A stretch of 64,000 nt of DNA, taken from the NCBI RefSeq assembly GCF_030272615.1, contig NC_081415.1, positions 418,772,757 through 418,836,756 on the forward strand, given 5' to 3'. Below the pieces are notes generated by a model that saw nothing but the letters and a program-made list of their open reading frames with translations, ran no database searches and had not been told where the DNA came from. The stretch's first letter is position 1, and each line of letters opens with the position of its first letter. Shown here piece after piece: positions 34,845 through 46,368 of this stretch. Source of the stretch: Cryptomeria japonica. Lineage: Eukaryota; Streptophyta; Pinopsida; Cupressales; Cupressaceae. The translations under genes and the position numbers were made by a program.

Positions 34845-36639
34845 CATATCACGCCTCCATATCCACCTAAAGATCCCATCATTTCTCTTAGTCCTCCTCA
34901 TGACTCCAACATCTATGTGCAAGTTGTTAATGAACCTTTTATAAGTCAAATGAGTTCCTCCACTTCCATTGGGTCTGGTCTACTTTGTGACCCTATCAAT
35001 TCTTTCATTCCATATCCATCTCAAAATGGACTCGTGTTTTCTTCCAAAAGCAACAATTATCCAATCAATCGAAGGATTAATCAAGGTAAGCAATCAAGCC
35101 TCCATGAACAAGGTACATCAGAGTCCCTCTATATCAAAGAAAATCCTAATGGTCATGGTACCAACAATAAATTTGACTTTAAAGGCATTGGTATCCTTGC
35201 TAAATCACACATTCCTTCATCTAAGTCCAAATATATGCCTATCTCTTCATCCCTTCCATCCATTTTAGGTCCTGATATCCCTCCAATCCTTATTTAGGAT
35301 CGACAAAGGCACACATTTTTGAGGGAACCTTACCACCATTTACTTATATCAACCCATCCAAAAAGGCCTTCATATCATTCCTATCCATTCAAGAATTGCA
35401 TTCCCTTGGGAAACAATCTAGATGCCAAGCATAAAATCCACAAGTCTAAAAATCCACATGCATTTAAGGATCAACATGTCTTATCTAATCAACATTAAAA
35501 ACAAAGAAAAATGTGATCCAACAAGAAAAAGAGATATCCAAAAGGCCACAAAGGCCCAATGAGAAAAATAAAGAAATTCAAAAACCATATGTGTTCCTAA
35601 GGCGTTTGTAGAAGAAATACGTTCCAAGGAACTGCAAAAGAAAGAAAAGTAAAAAACCACGTGTATTTCCAAGTGACTCCACGGAGCACATCATCCTAAG
35701 AAAAAATCAAAGTTGCCATCCATGATTACTATCCCTTCTTCTAAACCTCTGCAACCTTTCAAATGCATTTTGGGTCCTCATGTTCCAAAATCTATATCCA
35801 TTCGACCTTAATCAAAATCTCAAAATCTAAAACACACATTTCCTCCATAACTCCACCACCCCTCAAGGTGTGTGCCAATGTTGATCCTTCCAGTATTTCC
35901 ATTCTCATGCACTAGTATTTCAATATCCCATCTATTATCGAACACCTATTTTTTATCCTTCCATTCCTCTTATTGAATCCTTTGCATAAATCCTTATCCT
36001 AGTTTCATTTAATTATCCTACCAATGTCTTTGAGCATACCTTCATAGCCATGGTATATTGCAACACATATTTCAAGTGTACCATCCAAAGAAGCAAGATG
36101 CCTTCTTCCATCTCCTCTCATGCATCCATTATCTTCCAAAAAGAGAAATAAAATGAAAAAGAAAAAGGAAAAAATGAAAAAAGAAAAAGAGTGAAAAATA
36201 ATCAGAAAAAAGTAAAGAGAAACAAATGTGTCCATTTGTGAAAACCACCTTGGTGGCACCTTGGGAAATTACCATTATGAAAACTTGGTAAACAAGCGTC
36301 ATGTGTAATCCATAATTTTATTGCATTATTCAATAGGGGCAAGTTCCATCCATGCTATCTTATTTGCCTCATCATCCATTATCTATCATCCTCCATTATC
36401 CATCATTCACTGTATATCCATGCATATCCCTTTTCCCACCTTTGATCTTGACAAGGTTAAGGATCTTTGTAGGCTTCATGTGTCTTATCTATTAAACTTG
36501 ATCCACAACCTTCAACTCATATCCATTTTTATAATCCATTTCTTTCTTTCATACTTCATTACAATCTTTGATCTTTCTTATCCTATCCACCTCCTATCCA
36601 AATCCATCCCTTGATATTGATCAAAATTAAGGACAAAAT
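34845..36639 (+). pseudogene. H Pro/Ser-rich region, continued
   Basis: The 155-residue frame at 34830-35297 has the same style as 15916-16755: ITPPYPPKDPIISLSPPHDS, QMSSSTSIGSGLLCDP, many Pro, Ser, Asn and Ile. This supports one interrupted coding region of H. No known domain. From 35300 to 36639 only weak coding traces remain. A nearly pure purine tract (about 36136-36226) is present. The stretch ends with AAAAT, the left target duplication of E2. Function unknown; an extended gag or structural linker is a guess. Confidence 0.45.
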
Positions 36640-38172
36640 TGATGCAGAGTCCCGATATAGGTATATGATAGGTTCCCCTAATCCAAGAATACACCAAGGA
36701 CCCTATAAATCACACAACACTCCCAGGGGTTAAGGAATATCAGTTTGACAAGTCCCACATCCCTTTCATCCAAACAAAAGACTACCGATACAAGGTCTCT
36801 TTCATTGACCGATATAAGGACCCTATGGTCAACAATAGTTTGGTCCCTTCTCCAATGCAAAAATGACTATTTAAGGTTTGGTTTGAAGTTCCCTAGGTCA
36901 GGGAGACCTCCTTCAATCATTGAATTCAGGTTCCCTCTACCAGTTTGGGTAACTACTGCAACAAGGCCTACCAAACCTAGTAGCCCTGCTAGATCGGTTT
37001 TCCACACTTAACTCTTTATTTCTCCAAAATACTAGACAAAAAATCCTGGATTTGGATACCCTTTTGGGAGTTACAAAAAATATCCTAAGGGTTCTTACCA
37101 GTAGGGAACAGAAGAATCAAATCCTTCTTTGGTTAGGAGACTGATATAGCCCAATTAGGCCTATTTTCCAAAGGAGTGTGTAGACTCAGACCTTAACTCA
37201 CCAAAAAAACTCAAGGAATAATCTTAAGCCATTGCAAATACACCAATTCCTAAGTCTTAGTCTATGATCAGACCTTTAACCCCTGATGTGAGACCTGTTT
37301 GCTTACACTTGCACGGTGGCCACATGGAGTTGCCCACCTTAATGCATCAAACCCTCGCCTCCAAGTGGTCCTAACTTGAAAAAGGCCTTCAAAGTCCTAA
37401 AATAAATTGGCCATACTTGCATCCCCTTCAAATCCATGAACCACCAATGAAGGATCAACAAGGTAAGGCCATTTCTTTGCAAAACCCTAGACAAAACTGT
37501 CAAATCTAGAACACTTCAAGAAATTTGTCAATTTCTTCCTTGAATTGGTGAATTAGGACCTTAGAATTGATGCATCTGAAAGGTTATTGGCCACTCTAAC
37601 ACATCAGACTAGTTTCCTAACTCCGAAATGATCATACAGTACGGTACACCGGGTAGAATAACGGAATTGCTAGAAATTCTCAGAAATATATTTCAATGAT
37701 GCCAAAAGTTTACAAAGTCATTCTCTCCTCCCAATAATGATTGGGGATGAAATTTTATACCTTCCTCAATGGTTATCAACCACCTTTTTAACTGAGGTGA
37801 CCGTTGGAAGGAAGTTTCTATTTGCAACCAAAAGTTGTCATTAAAAGTTGTCAAGTTTGAGCAACTTTTGATATATGTTAAATCCGCCTACGTAGAGGTG
37901 TTTCAACATGTCCTAAAAATTCCTAAGATATATCCAGCACATAAACACATAGAAAAATACTCAACCAAATACCCCTAGGCCCATATGCCCATGGTGGCTT
38001 ATCAATTTGCCAAATCCATGTCATTGGGTAACAAGGTGGGTTTTATTACAAACAAATCAAACATCAAACAAACAAGACTACCCTATTACATAGATTGAAA
38101 GGTCACATTCTCATGTGTGTCATTTAACCTTTATTTCTCTTATCATCTTAGTCAAGAGGTGTCTTGATCTGA
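36640..38172 (-). repeat. E2 LTR (3' in element sense)
   Basis: Pairs with 42757-44271. Its last 25 bases (38148-38172) also encode the final residues and stop of pol. Near that edge it differs more from its partner than elsewhere. Confidence 0.88.
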
Positions 38173-39440
38173 TCTTCATCCAACCAAATGGCTTTAGACT
38201 CAAGTTTTTCTTTCCATTTGACCAAGTATTGCTTGTACTAATTATTCCTTGTCTTCTTTACAATCTTGGTGTCCAACACTTTTTCAAGTTTAGGTGGCTC
38301 ATGTTTGGGAAAATCTATATCTGTTGCTTCTTCTAGGACCTGTTGTGAGTTACCTGCATTAGAGTCACCTTTAAAAGGAGTTAGATCACAAACATAAAAA
38401 ATAGGAGATATGCCAAGGTCTGATGGTAATTGAATTTCATAAGAATTGGTGCCAAACTTCATCAAGATTTGACATGGTCCTACTTTCCTTTGCATGAGCT
38501 TGTGTGTTTTCCCTTGGGTAACCTTTCCTTCATCAAATTTGTCCAAACCAGGTCTCCAATTTGAAATTGCACTACTCTCCTTTTCTGATCTGCATGTTCC
38601 TTGTACTTGTCTGATGACCTTTGAAGTTAAATTTTGACCTGCTGATGAACTTCCTTTATGGCCTCAACAAACCTCTCACCATCTGCACTTATGGGATCTG
38701 TATGGGGCAATTTTCTCAACTCCAATACCCCTCTTGGATGTAACCCATACACAATCTGAAATGGTGACTTCCCTATGCTTTTGTTTACAGTGTCATTGTA
38801 GGCAAACTTAGCTTGAGGTAAGATTGAATCCCACTTTTCACCATGTTGCCTTGTAAGACATCTCAACAAATTCCCTAATGATCGGTTTACTACTTATGTC
38901 TGCCCATCCATTTGTGGATGATAGGCTGATGAGAAAGATAGATTGGTGCCAAGTTTCCTCCATAGAGTTCTCCAAAAATGGCCAACAAATTTGACATCCC
39001 TATCAGACACTATGTTCAATGGAAGTCCATGAATCCTTGCTACTTCTCTGAAAAACAAATCTGCTATATATGATGCATCACTAGTGGACTTACATGGCAA
39101 GAAATGTGCCATTTTACTAAACCTATCCACTATCACAAATACACTGTCAAACCCCTTTTGGGTCCTAGGTAAACCCATTACAAAGTCCATTGACACACTT
39201 TCCCAAGGTCTTGAGGGAATGGGCAAGGGTTGATAGAGACCAACATTGGTGCTTCTTCCTTTTTCCTTTTGGCAAATGGTGCATGCATCTACAAACTTTC
39301 TTACATCAACCTACAATTTGGGCTAAAAGTAGTGCCTTCTTACCAATTCAAGTGTCTTCTCCAAGCCAAAATGACCTGCCATAGCCCCACTATGCTTTTC
39401 CTTGATGATATTAGTCCTTATTGAGCACTTTGGTATGCAC
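38148..39440 (-). pseudogene. E2 integrase and chromodomain
   Basis: A zinc-binding H-H-C-C region lies at about 39240-39420 (KEKHSG...[28 protein letters not shown]). The core (38894-39226) reads [40 protein letters not shown] and HPQMDGQT, then a stop exactly at the catalytic Glu position (38894-38896), then VVNRSLGNLLRCL. The C-terminus (38238-38546) has VGPCQILMKFGTNSYEIQLP and LGISPIFYVCDLTPF. The chromodomain follows: LEKVLDTKIVKKTRNN, stop, YKQYLVKWKEKLESKAIW, ending DEDQIKTPLD inside the LTR. The order and the chromodomain mark a chromovirus related to E5. Confidence 0.9.
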
Positions 39441-39442
39441 AA

Positions 39443-41166
39443 TTACCCACCTTTGAAAAGAAATCCATCTTGGATCAAAAAATCAGAAAACTCCACATGA
39501 TACCTTTCACCAAATTTAGTACATGCCTTGTAGATCTCCTTAAAGTCCTCATCTGCAACATACATATCTTTCATTGCATCAATCTCAATGCTTTCTAATT
39601 GGATTTCAGATATGGTTAGCACTCTCTTACTTAGTGCATTAGCCACTTTGTTGGCTACTCCTTTCTTGTGTTTTATGGAAAAGGTATAGGCTTGTAGGGA
39701 TTCTACCCACTTCATATGCCTATGACTTAACTTTTTTTGGCTATTAATGAAACTCAAGGCTTGGTTGTCAGTCTAGACCACAAATTCCTTTGGTAGCAGA
39801 TAGTGTCTCCATTTTTTCAAAGTTTGAACTAGTGCATACATTTCTAGGTCATAAGAAGAATATTTTCTCTTTACCTCATTGAGTTTTTTACTAAAGAATG
39901 CTATAGGTCTGCCTTCTTGGCTTATGAATACTCCTATGGAGACATGACTAACATCACATTCAATCTGAAACACTTTGTTAAAATTAGGTAAAGCAAGTAC
40001 TGGTTGTTGAGCTACCTTTTTCTTGAGAGTTTCAAATGCCTCATCCGCCTCCTTTGTCCAAGAAAACCTACTCTTTTGACCACCTTTTATGGTTTCCAAC
40101 ATTGGAGCACATATTTGACTAAAACCTCTTATGAACTTTCTATAAAATGTGGATAATCCATAGAAACTTCTAACTTCACCAATAGTCTTAGGAGTAGGCC
40201 AAGAAAGAATTGCATTTACCTTATCCTGATCCATCTTCAAGTGACCTTTGGAGATCACAAATCCTAGTTACATGAGCTCTTCATGCATGAACAAACATTT
40301 CTCCATATTGATCATCAATTCCTCTTCACTCAACCTTTTCAAAACCATGTCTAGATGCCTCAAGTGTTCTTCCTTTGTCCTGCTGAATACTAGGATGTCA
40401 TCCAAATACACTATTATAAATTTCCCTGTGAATTCTTTCAAAACTTCATTGATGAGTCCCATGAATGTACTTGGGGCATTAGACAAACCAAATGGCATAA
40501 CCTTCCACTCAACCCTTCATTTGTTTTGAAGGCTGTTTTCCACTCATCACCAGGCCTAATCCTAATTTGGTGGTATCCACTCTTCAAATCAATTTTTTTA
40601 AAATATTTTGCACCCCCCAAACAATCAAGCAAATCTTCTATCCTAGGCATTGGAAATCTATACCTTATGGTGATTTTTTTGAGAGCTCTTGAGTCGGTGC
40701 AAAGCCTCCATGTTCCATCCTTTTTGGGTGCCAAAACTGCAGGTACTGCACATGGGCTAAGACTCTTTCCAATCAAATCAGAATCTAGCAACTCTTGAAT
40801 CTGCCTTGCCGTCTCCTCATTTTGCTGTGGTGTGAGTTTGTATGCAGCTTTTTTAGGCAATGTAGCCCCTGGGATCAAGTCAATACAATGATTGATCTCT
40901 CTCATTGGTGGCAAACTCCTTGGCACTCCATCTGCAATTATGCCTTGGTATCTACCAATGATCTCCTTCACTTCCAGACTGAGATCCTTGTCCTTTCCTT
41001 CTGCTCTGTCATCTGCAACAAGCTTCTCCTTTGAGGTTGGTATTGGAAGCAATGAAAAGCATATTCCTTCTTCCATCTTTATCTCCTTGAGGAATGATTT
41101 ACCCTCCATCATCATCACTTTGGACTCAGTTTCTTTTTGCTCTTCATTGTTTTTAGTTAGGGGCAT
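39443..41166 (-). pseudogene. E2 reverse transcriptase and RNase H
   Basis: RT blocks (40268-41166): REINHCIDLIPGATLPKK, LAPKKDGTWRLCTDSRAL, YRFPMPRIEDLLDCLGGAKY, KIDLKSGYHQIRI, then (shifted by one frameshift near 40500) [20 protein letters not shown] and [18 protein letters not shown] with the catalytic YLDD intact. RNase H (39443-40258): IECDVSHVSIGVFISQEGRP, DLEMYALVQTL, TDNQALSFINSQKK, ANKVANALSKRV. The last motif has Asn where Asp (ADAL) is usual. Then DFLIQDGFLFKGG leads to integrase. Better preserved than the RT of E1 or E5. Confidence 0.91.
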
Positions 41167-42707
41167 AACTCTATGACCTTGCCATTCTTTGTGATGGAGT
41201 AGGTGTTCCTAAAGCCATCATGGTGTGCTTTGAGATCATACTGCCATGGTCTTCCAAACAAGACGTGACAAGCATCCATGTTAACCAAATCAAACAAAAT
41301 CTTATCTTTATATGCACCTATCTAGAATTCTACCCATGACTTCTCTTGTAGTAGTGTTTGTTGCCCCTTTGTGAGCCAAGACACCTTATAGGGGTATGGA
41401 TGGGGTATCCTCCTTAATTTCAACTTCTATACCATTTCTATTGACACAAAATTATCAGTGGACCCTAAGTCAATCAAAACCTTGCATACCTTTCCTCCTG
41501 ATTGGCAAGTGGTACAAAAGATAGACTTCCTCTGAGGTGGCTCCATAGGTGTTGGTACCTTCAAGAGGGTTCTTCTCAATATTAGTGCCTCTCATGTCTG
41601 TGGATAACCATATGAATCAAGTTTACTACTACCTTGGCAATATGATTCTTGAGTTAGATTAGCTCCCCTTTCTTCTTGGGAATTAGACCCCATCTTCTCT
41701 GGGCATCTACTGGCAATGTGTCCCTCTTGGTTGCAGTTAAAACATTTTATTGGTCCTTCTCCTCTTCCTGATGATCTACCTCTAAAATTAGGACTTCTCC
41801 CTCTAAAGTTGCCTTTGTTGTTGCTGTCATTTCTTGAGGAGTCTTGACTGCTCTCTCCTTGAAACTCAAAATTTGATCCTCTTCCTTTGAAGTTGCCCCT
41901 TCCTCTTGGCCGCTTACCCCTTCCTCTACTGCTCTGCTCTTGTCTTCTTTTGAGTTTCTCCTCTACTTTTAATGCTAATTGATAACATTTATGAATAGTG
42001 TCAGGGCACAATCTGAGGTTCAACTCTTCTTGTATGTTCCACCTTAGGCCATTTAGATACCTTTCCACTCTTTCACTTTCATCTTCAACCTTCTTAGACT
42101 TTATATTCAATTTCTAAAATTCTTCAGTATAGGCATACACATCCATCTCTTTCTGTTTGAGATTCTAGCTTCTCTTGTGTAATTGGAATTCATAGTCCTT
42201 AGCTACATATACTCCCTCGATCTCTGCAATTATCTTCTTCCAAGAGGTGATTATTCCTCTTCCCTCTTTTACTCTTTCTCCTTGCACAAAGTTCCACCAT
42301 GGCAGGGCTGCTCCTTGCATTTTTGACTTGGCAATCTTCATCTTTTGGTTGTCATCAATGTCTTTACATTCAAAAAAATTGTTTAAGGACTCTATCCAGC
42401 CCATCAATCCATTGACATCCATCTTCTCACTGAAAATAGGAAGGTTTGATTTTTGGTCCATGGTTCTCCTCTCCATAGACTTTAAGGCATTGACCAAGTA
42501 CCTATGTTGTACAGGAACTTCCTCTTCTTCTCCAACTTCCTCCGAGCCATTAGGTCCTCCTCTCTCTAGTATGCCTTCCAAGTTCTCAATCAACTTTCTA
42601 AGCTGATCATTCTTTTCCCCGTTCTCTTGCACCATCCTGGCAAGTTCCATATTTTTCATAATTGGAGGCATTCTTCTAGCCTCATTCTCTGATTCTTCTG
42701 CTGACAT
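41167..42707 (-). pseudogene. E2 gag and protease
   Basis: Gag (42165-42707, then 41592-42110 after two stops) begins MSAEESENEARRMPPIMKNM and has a Glu-rich linker (GSEEVGEEEEVPVQ), the gag fold (MDVNGLMGWIESLNNFFEC, MQGAALPWWNFVQGERV, VERYLNGLRWNIQEEL), an Arg/Gly-rich stretch, and an intact CCHC knuckle CFNCNQEGHIASRCP. The protease (about 41180-41560) shows VLIDLGSTDNFVSIEMV, with Leu between the active-site Asp and Gly where Thr or Ser is usual, and HVLFGRPWQYDLKAHHDG. Stops near 41160, 41330, 41430 and 41590 break it. Confidence 0.88.
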
Positions 42708-42741
42708 GTAATATTCTTCTTCCTAAAAGGATTCCTCCTAG

Positions 42742-42753
42742 GCTTTGATACCA
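42742..42753 (-). other. E2 primer-binding site
   Basis: The minus strand reads TGGTATCAAAGC, one base off the tRNA-iMet complement, three bases inside the LTR. Confidence 0.9.
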
Positions 42754-42756
42754 ATC

Positions 42757-44271
42757 TGATGTAGAGTCTTGGTATAGGTATATGATAGGTTCCCCTAATC
42801 CAAGAACACACCAAGGACCCTAGAAATCACACAACACTCCCAGGAGTTAAGGAATATCAGTTTGACAAGTCCCACATCCCTTTCTTCCAAACAAAAGACT
42901 ACTGGTACAAGGACCCTATGGTCAACAATGGTTTGGTCCCTTCTCCAATGAAAAAATGGATATTTAAGGTCTGGTTTGAAGTCCCCTAATTCAGGGAGAC
43001 CTCCTTCAATCATTGAATTGAAGTTCCATCTACCGGTTTGGGTGATTGCTGCAACAAGGCCTACAAAACCTAGTAGCCCTGCTAGACCGGTTTTCCACAC
43101 TTAACTATTTATTTCTCCAAAATAATAGACAAAAAATTTGATATTTGGATACCCTTTTGGGAGTTACAAAACATATCCTAAGGGTCCTTACCGGTAGGGA
43201 ACATAAGAATCACTTTGGTTAGGAGACCAACATAGCCCAATTAGGCCTATGTTCCAAAGGAGTGTGTAGAATTGGACCTTAAATCACCAAGAAAATTCAA
43301 GGAATACTCTTAAGCCATTTAAAATACACTAATTCCTAATTCTTGGACCATGATTAGACCTTTAACCTCTGATGTGAGACCTGTTTGCTTACACTTGCAC
43401 GGTGGCCACATGGAGTTACCCACCTTAATGCATCAAACCCTCACCTCCAGTTGGTCCTAACCTGAAAAAGGACTTCAAATTCCTAAAATAAATTGGCCAT
43501 AATTGTACCCCCTTAAAATCCGTGAACCACCAATGAAGGATCAACAAGGTAAGGCCATTTCTTTGCAAAACCCTAGACAAAACTGTCAAATCTAGAGCAC
43601 TTCCAGAAATTTGTCGATTTCTTCCTTGTCTTGATGAATTAGGACCTAAGAATTGATGCATCTAAAAGGTGATTGGACACTCTAACACATCCTACTATTT
43701 TTCTAACTCTGAAATGATTGTACAGTACAGTACACCCTGTAGAATAATAAAATTGCAGGAAATTCTCAGAAATATATTACTTCAATAATGCCAAAAGTTT
43801 ACAAAGTCATTCTCTCCTCCAAATGATGATTGGGGATGAAATTTTATACCTTAATCAATGGTTATCAACCACCTTTTTAACTAAGGTGACCATTGGAAGG
43901 AAGTTGCTATTTACAACCAAAAGTTGTCATTAAAAGTTGTCAACAAAGTTGTCAAGTTTGAGCAACTTTTGACATATGTTAAATCCACCTACCTAGAGGT
44001 GCTTCAACATGTCCTAAACCTTCCTAAGACATCTCCAACACATAAACACCTAGAAAAATACTCAACCAAATACCCCCAGGCCCATGCCCATGGTGGCTTA
44101 TCAATTTGCCAAATCCATGTCATTGGGTAACAAGGTGGGGTTTATTACAAACAAATCAAACATCAAACAAACAAGACTACCCTATTACATAGATTGAAAG
44201 GTCACATTCTCATGTGTGCCCTTTAAAATTTATTTCTCTTGTCATCTAAGTCAGGAGGTGCTCCTGCACCA
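42757..44271 (-). repeat. E2 LTR (5' in element sense)
   Basis: Pairs with 36640-38172 and is followed by AAAAT. The copies share most of their length with scattered substitutions and short indels, for example about 24 bases near 36790-36815 missing here at about 42905. Confidence 0.9.
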
Positions 44272-44513
44272 AAAATGTAAAACATGTTTTCAAAAAAACT
44301 CTAGACATGGCCATTTCTTTGGACCATATGACATTTGTTACACCATATCAGTGCCTTATATTGCTATATTTGGTCCCCGGTCTTGGATTAACATGTTATC
44401 CTATTGTGAGATAGTCTTTAAAAATTGCATAATCTTCCCACATCATTCACTTATCTATTTCTTTTCCATTCATTCACATTCATCCGCTCAAAATCCCTTT
44501 TGTATTGCTAGAC
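44272..44513 (+). other. H fragment between E2 and E3
   Basis: 242 bases with no coding signal, bounded by the AAAAT duplication of E2 and the TAGAC duplication of E3. It presumably belongs to H. Confidence 0.55.
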
Positions 44514-44980
44514 TGATCCGAATTATGGATTCGGATGACAATACCTGAGTGAGAACCTGTGGTATTGTAAATTCTATTTACAAGAACCAGAAAGCATAAA
44601 ATTGAAGCAAGCCAAAAAGTAATCTATTCCATTCAAAAATCCAACATATAGAAGTTCATGAGATTCCAAGGGTCACAAAAACCTCTTGAGAATCAAAGTC
44701 CAATAGTCACATTTGTTCATTACATAATAAAATTTAAAAACTACGAAATTTTCAAAAAACTATATGAAATTTTATCCTAACTTCAACTAGGCATAACATT
44801 CTGCTTGGGACTTGAAATTATGAGTCGTTTAACTTGTTGGAAAGGTCTCCAAGAGTTGTAGATGAGATTTTGAAAAAGCATGCCGCTTGCTAGGACTAAA
44901 AACGGCCAAAGGCCTTCAAAAATGCAATTTACTAATGTATAGACAAACTAAAAAATGTAATTCAAATTTTCTTCTGATCA
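44514..44980 (-). repeat. E3 LTR (3' in element sense)
   Basis: Begins TGATCCGAATTATGG and ends CTGATCA; pairs with 49521-49989. TAGAC precedes it. Confidence 0.95.
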
Positions 44981-44995
44981 TTACTTCCCCCTTGG
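44981..44995 (-). other. E3 polypurine tract
   Basis: The minus strand reads CCAAGGGGGAAGTAA directly before the LTR start TGATCAG. Confidence 0.88.
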
Positions 44996-44999
44996 AAAG

Positions 45000-46362
45000 C
45001 AATGGGCCCCATTGCATCAACACTTTGAATGAGATGAGGAAAACATTCTTGAAGCTTCTCTCTAGTAAACCACTTTCCTTGTTGAGCAATCTGCCCTACT
45101 CGAACCACTTTGTACAAGTAAATCTGCTGCTGTTTGAGTGTTTTCACCATGGTGTCTACAATCTAATCGCATTGGAATGGGGTAGCTACATTTGGATTCA
45201 ATTCTATAGTGGAGATTGTTTTTGCTACATCTACAACATCTAATAGTGGAGGAAAATATGGCTTCAAGAGTTCCACATTGAAGACTGGATGAAGACCCAT
45301 AAATTGAGGTAAATTAAGCTCAAAAGCATTATCACCAACTTGCTTGATGATGGTTTATGGCCCATAACGCAGAGGATGAAGCTTCCTATAGGCACCCTAC
45401 AATCATTCCTTCTGGATATGCAACCACACCTTGTCCCCAACTTGAAAATTATGAGGAGTACGATGCTCATCATGTCTCTCCTTATACTTCTTATTGGTGT
45501 GTTCCAAAATTTCATGAACTTGTTGTTGTAGATGATGAATTCTATCGATGAATTGGGCTGCCTTATCTTCCTCCTTACCAGTATGTGGAACCAGATCAGG
45601 TTGAATAAGTGGTATGGCAATGTCCATGGGTGCAAGTGGCTGATAACCAAGACAAACCTCAAATGGGTTGTGGCCAGTTTAACTATGAATTGCCCTGTTG
45701 TAGCTATGTTGAACATATGGAAGACTTTCATCCCATGTGCGAGGATGTTTTGAGTGGTAGATTTGTAGGATGTGTATGATCATCCAATTCACTACCTCTG
45801 TTTGGCCATCTATTTGAGGGTGGAAAGCAGTAGACTTTGTCAATTTTGTGTCCATATTTTCCCATAGTGTAGTCCAGAACTTACTAAGAAACCTACTGTC
45901 TCTATCTGAGATAATGGTATTCAGCAGACCAAAATGAACCCAAATGTATTCAAAGAATAGCTTCGCAATGTCCTCTGCAGAATTAGGTTTTTTATAGGCC
46001 ACTATTATTGCCATTTTCGAGAACCTATCTACCACAACATAGACACAATCATGGCCTCTTTTGGTGGTAGGAAGGCCAGACATAAAGTCCATAGAAACTG
46101 AGTGCCAAGGTTTTTAAGGAATAGGAAGTGGTGAGTACAACCCAAGTTTATGATTGGCAGGCTTAGCAATAGCACATATGGTACAAGCTTGAATATATGA
46201 AATAACATCATTTCGTAATTTTGGCCAATAGAAATACTTCTGAAGTATAACAGTAGTATTACCTATACCAAAGTGACCAACAACCTTACTATAGTGAGCT
46301 TCCCATATCAACTTTTTGCGTTCTGCATTGGGCACATGAATTTGGCCAAGGTGACAAAGCAT
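45000..46362 (-). pseudogene. E3 integrase with chromodomain-like end
   Basis: Zinc-binding domain (46114-46362): EAHYSKVVGHFGIGNTTVIL, YFYWPKLRNDVISYIQ, CTICAIAKP. Core (45679-46092): [67 protein letters not shown]. All three catalytic residues (D, D, E) are kept. After a stop near 45680 the C-terminal domain continues: TGHNPFEVCLGYQPLAP, KKYKERHDEHRTPHNFQ, VGDKVWLHIQKE, then LRYGP-like and MGLHPVFNVELLKPY. The end (45010-45170) reads IVDTMVKTLKQQQIYLYKVV, GKWFTREKLQECFPHLIQ, a diverged chromodomain. Stops: one before KPWHS (46103), one at 45680, others near 45170-45420. Confidence 0.92.
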
Positions 46363-46368
46363 TCCATC

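Larger units (their letters stand above)
36640..44271 (-). mobile_element. E2: chromovirus (Ty3/gypsy), full-length but with stops
   Basis: LTRs of about 1.5 kb (TGATG...CACCA) are flanked by perfect AAAAT duplications (36635-36639, 44272-44276). The minus-strand primer-binding site TGGTATCAAAGC lies three bases from the right LTR. The minus-strand order gag with CCHC knuckle, protease, RT, RNase H, integrase, chromodomain is complete. About ten stops or frameshifts are spread over the interior. The LTR inner start (TGGTGCAGGAGCACC) is related to that of E5. Confidence 0.92.

Noticed and set aside
36136-36226. Purine-only tract as a polypurine tract of an LTR element.
   Set aside because: No LTR start follows it; it lies inside H and is better seen as A/G-rich low-complexity sequence.
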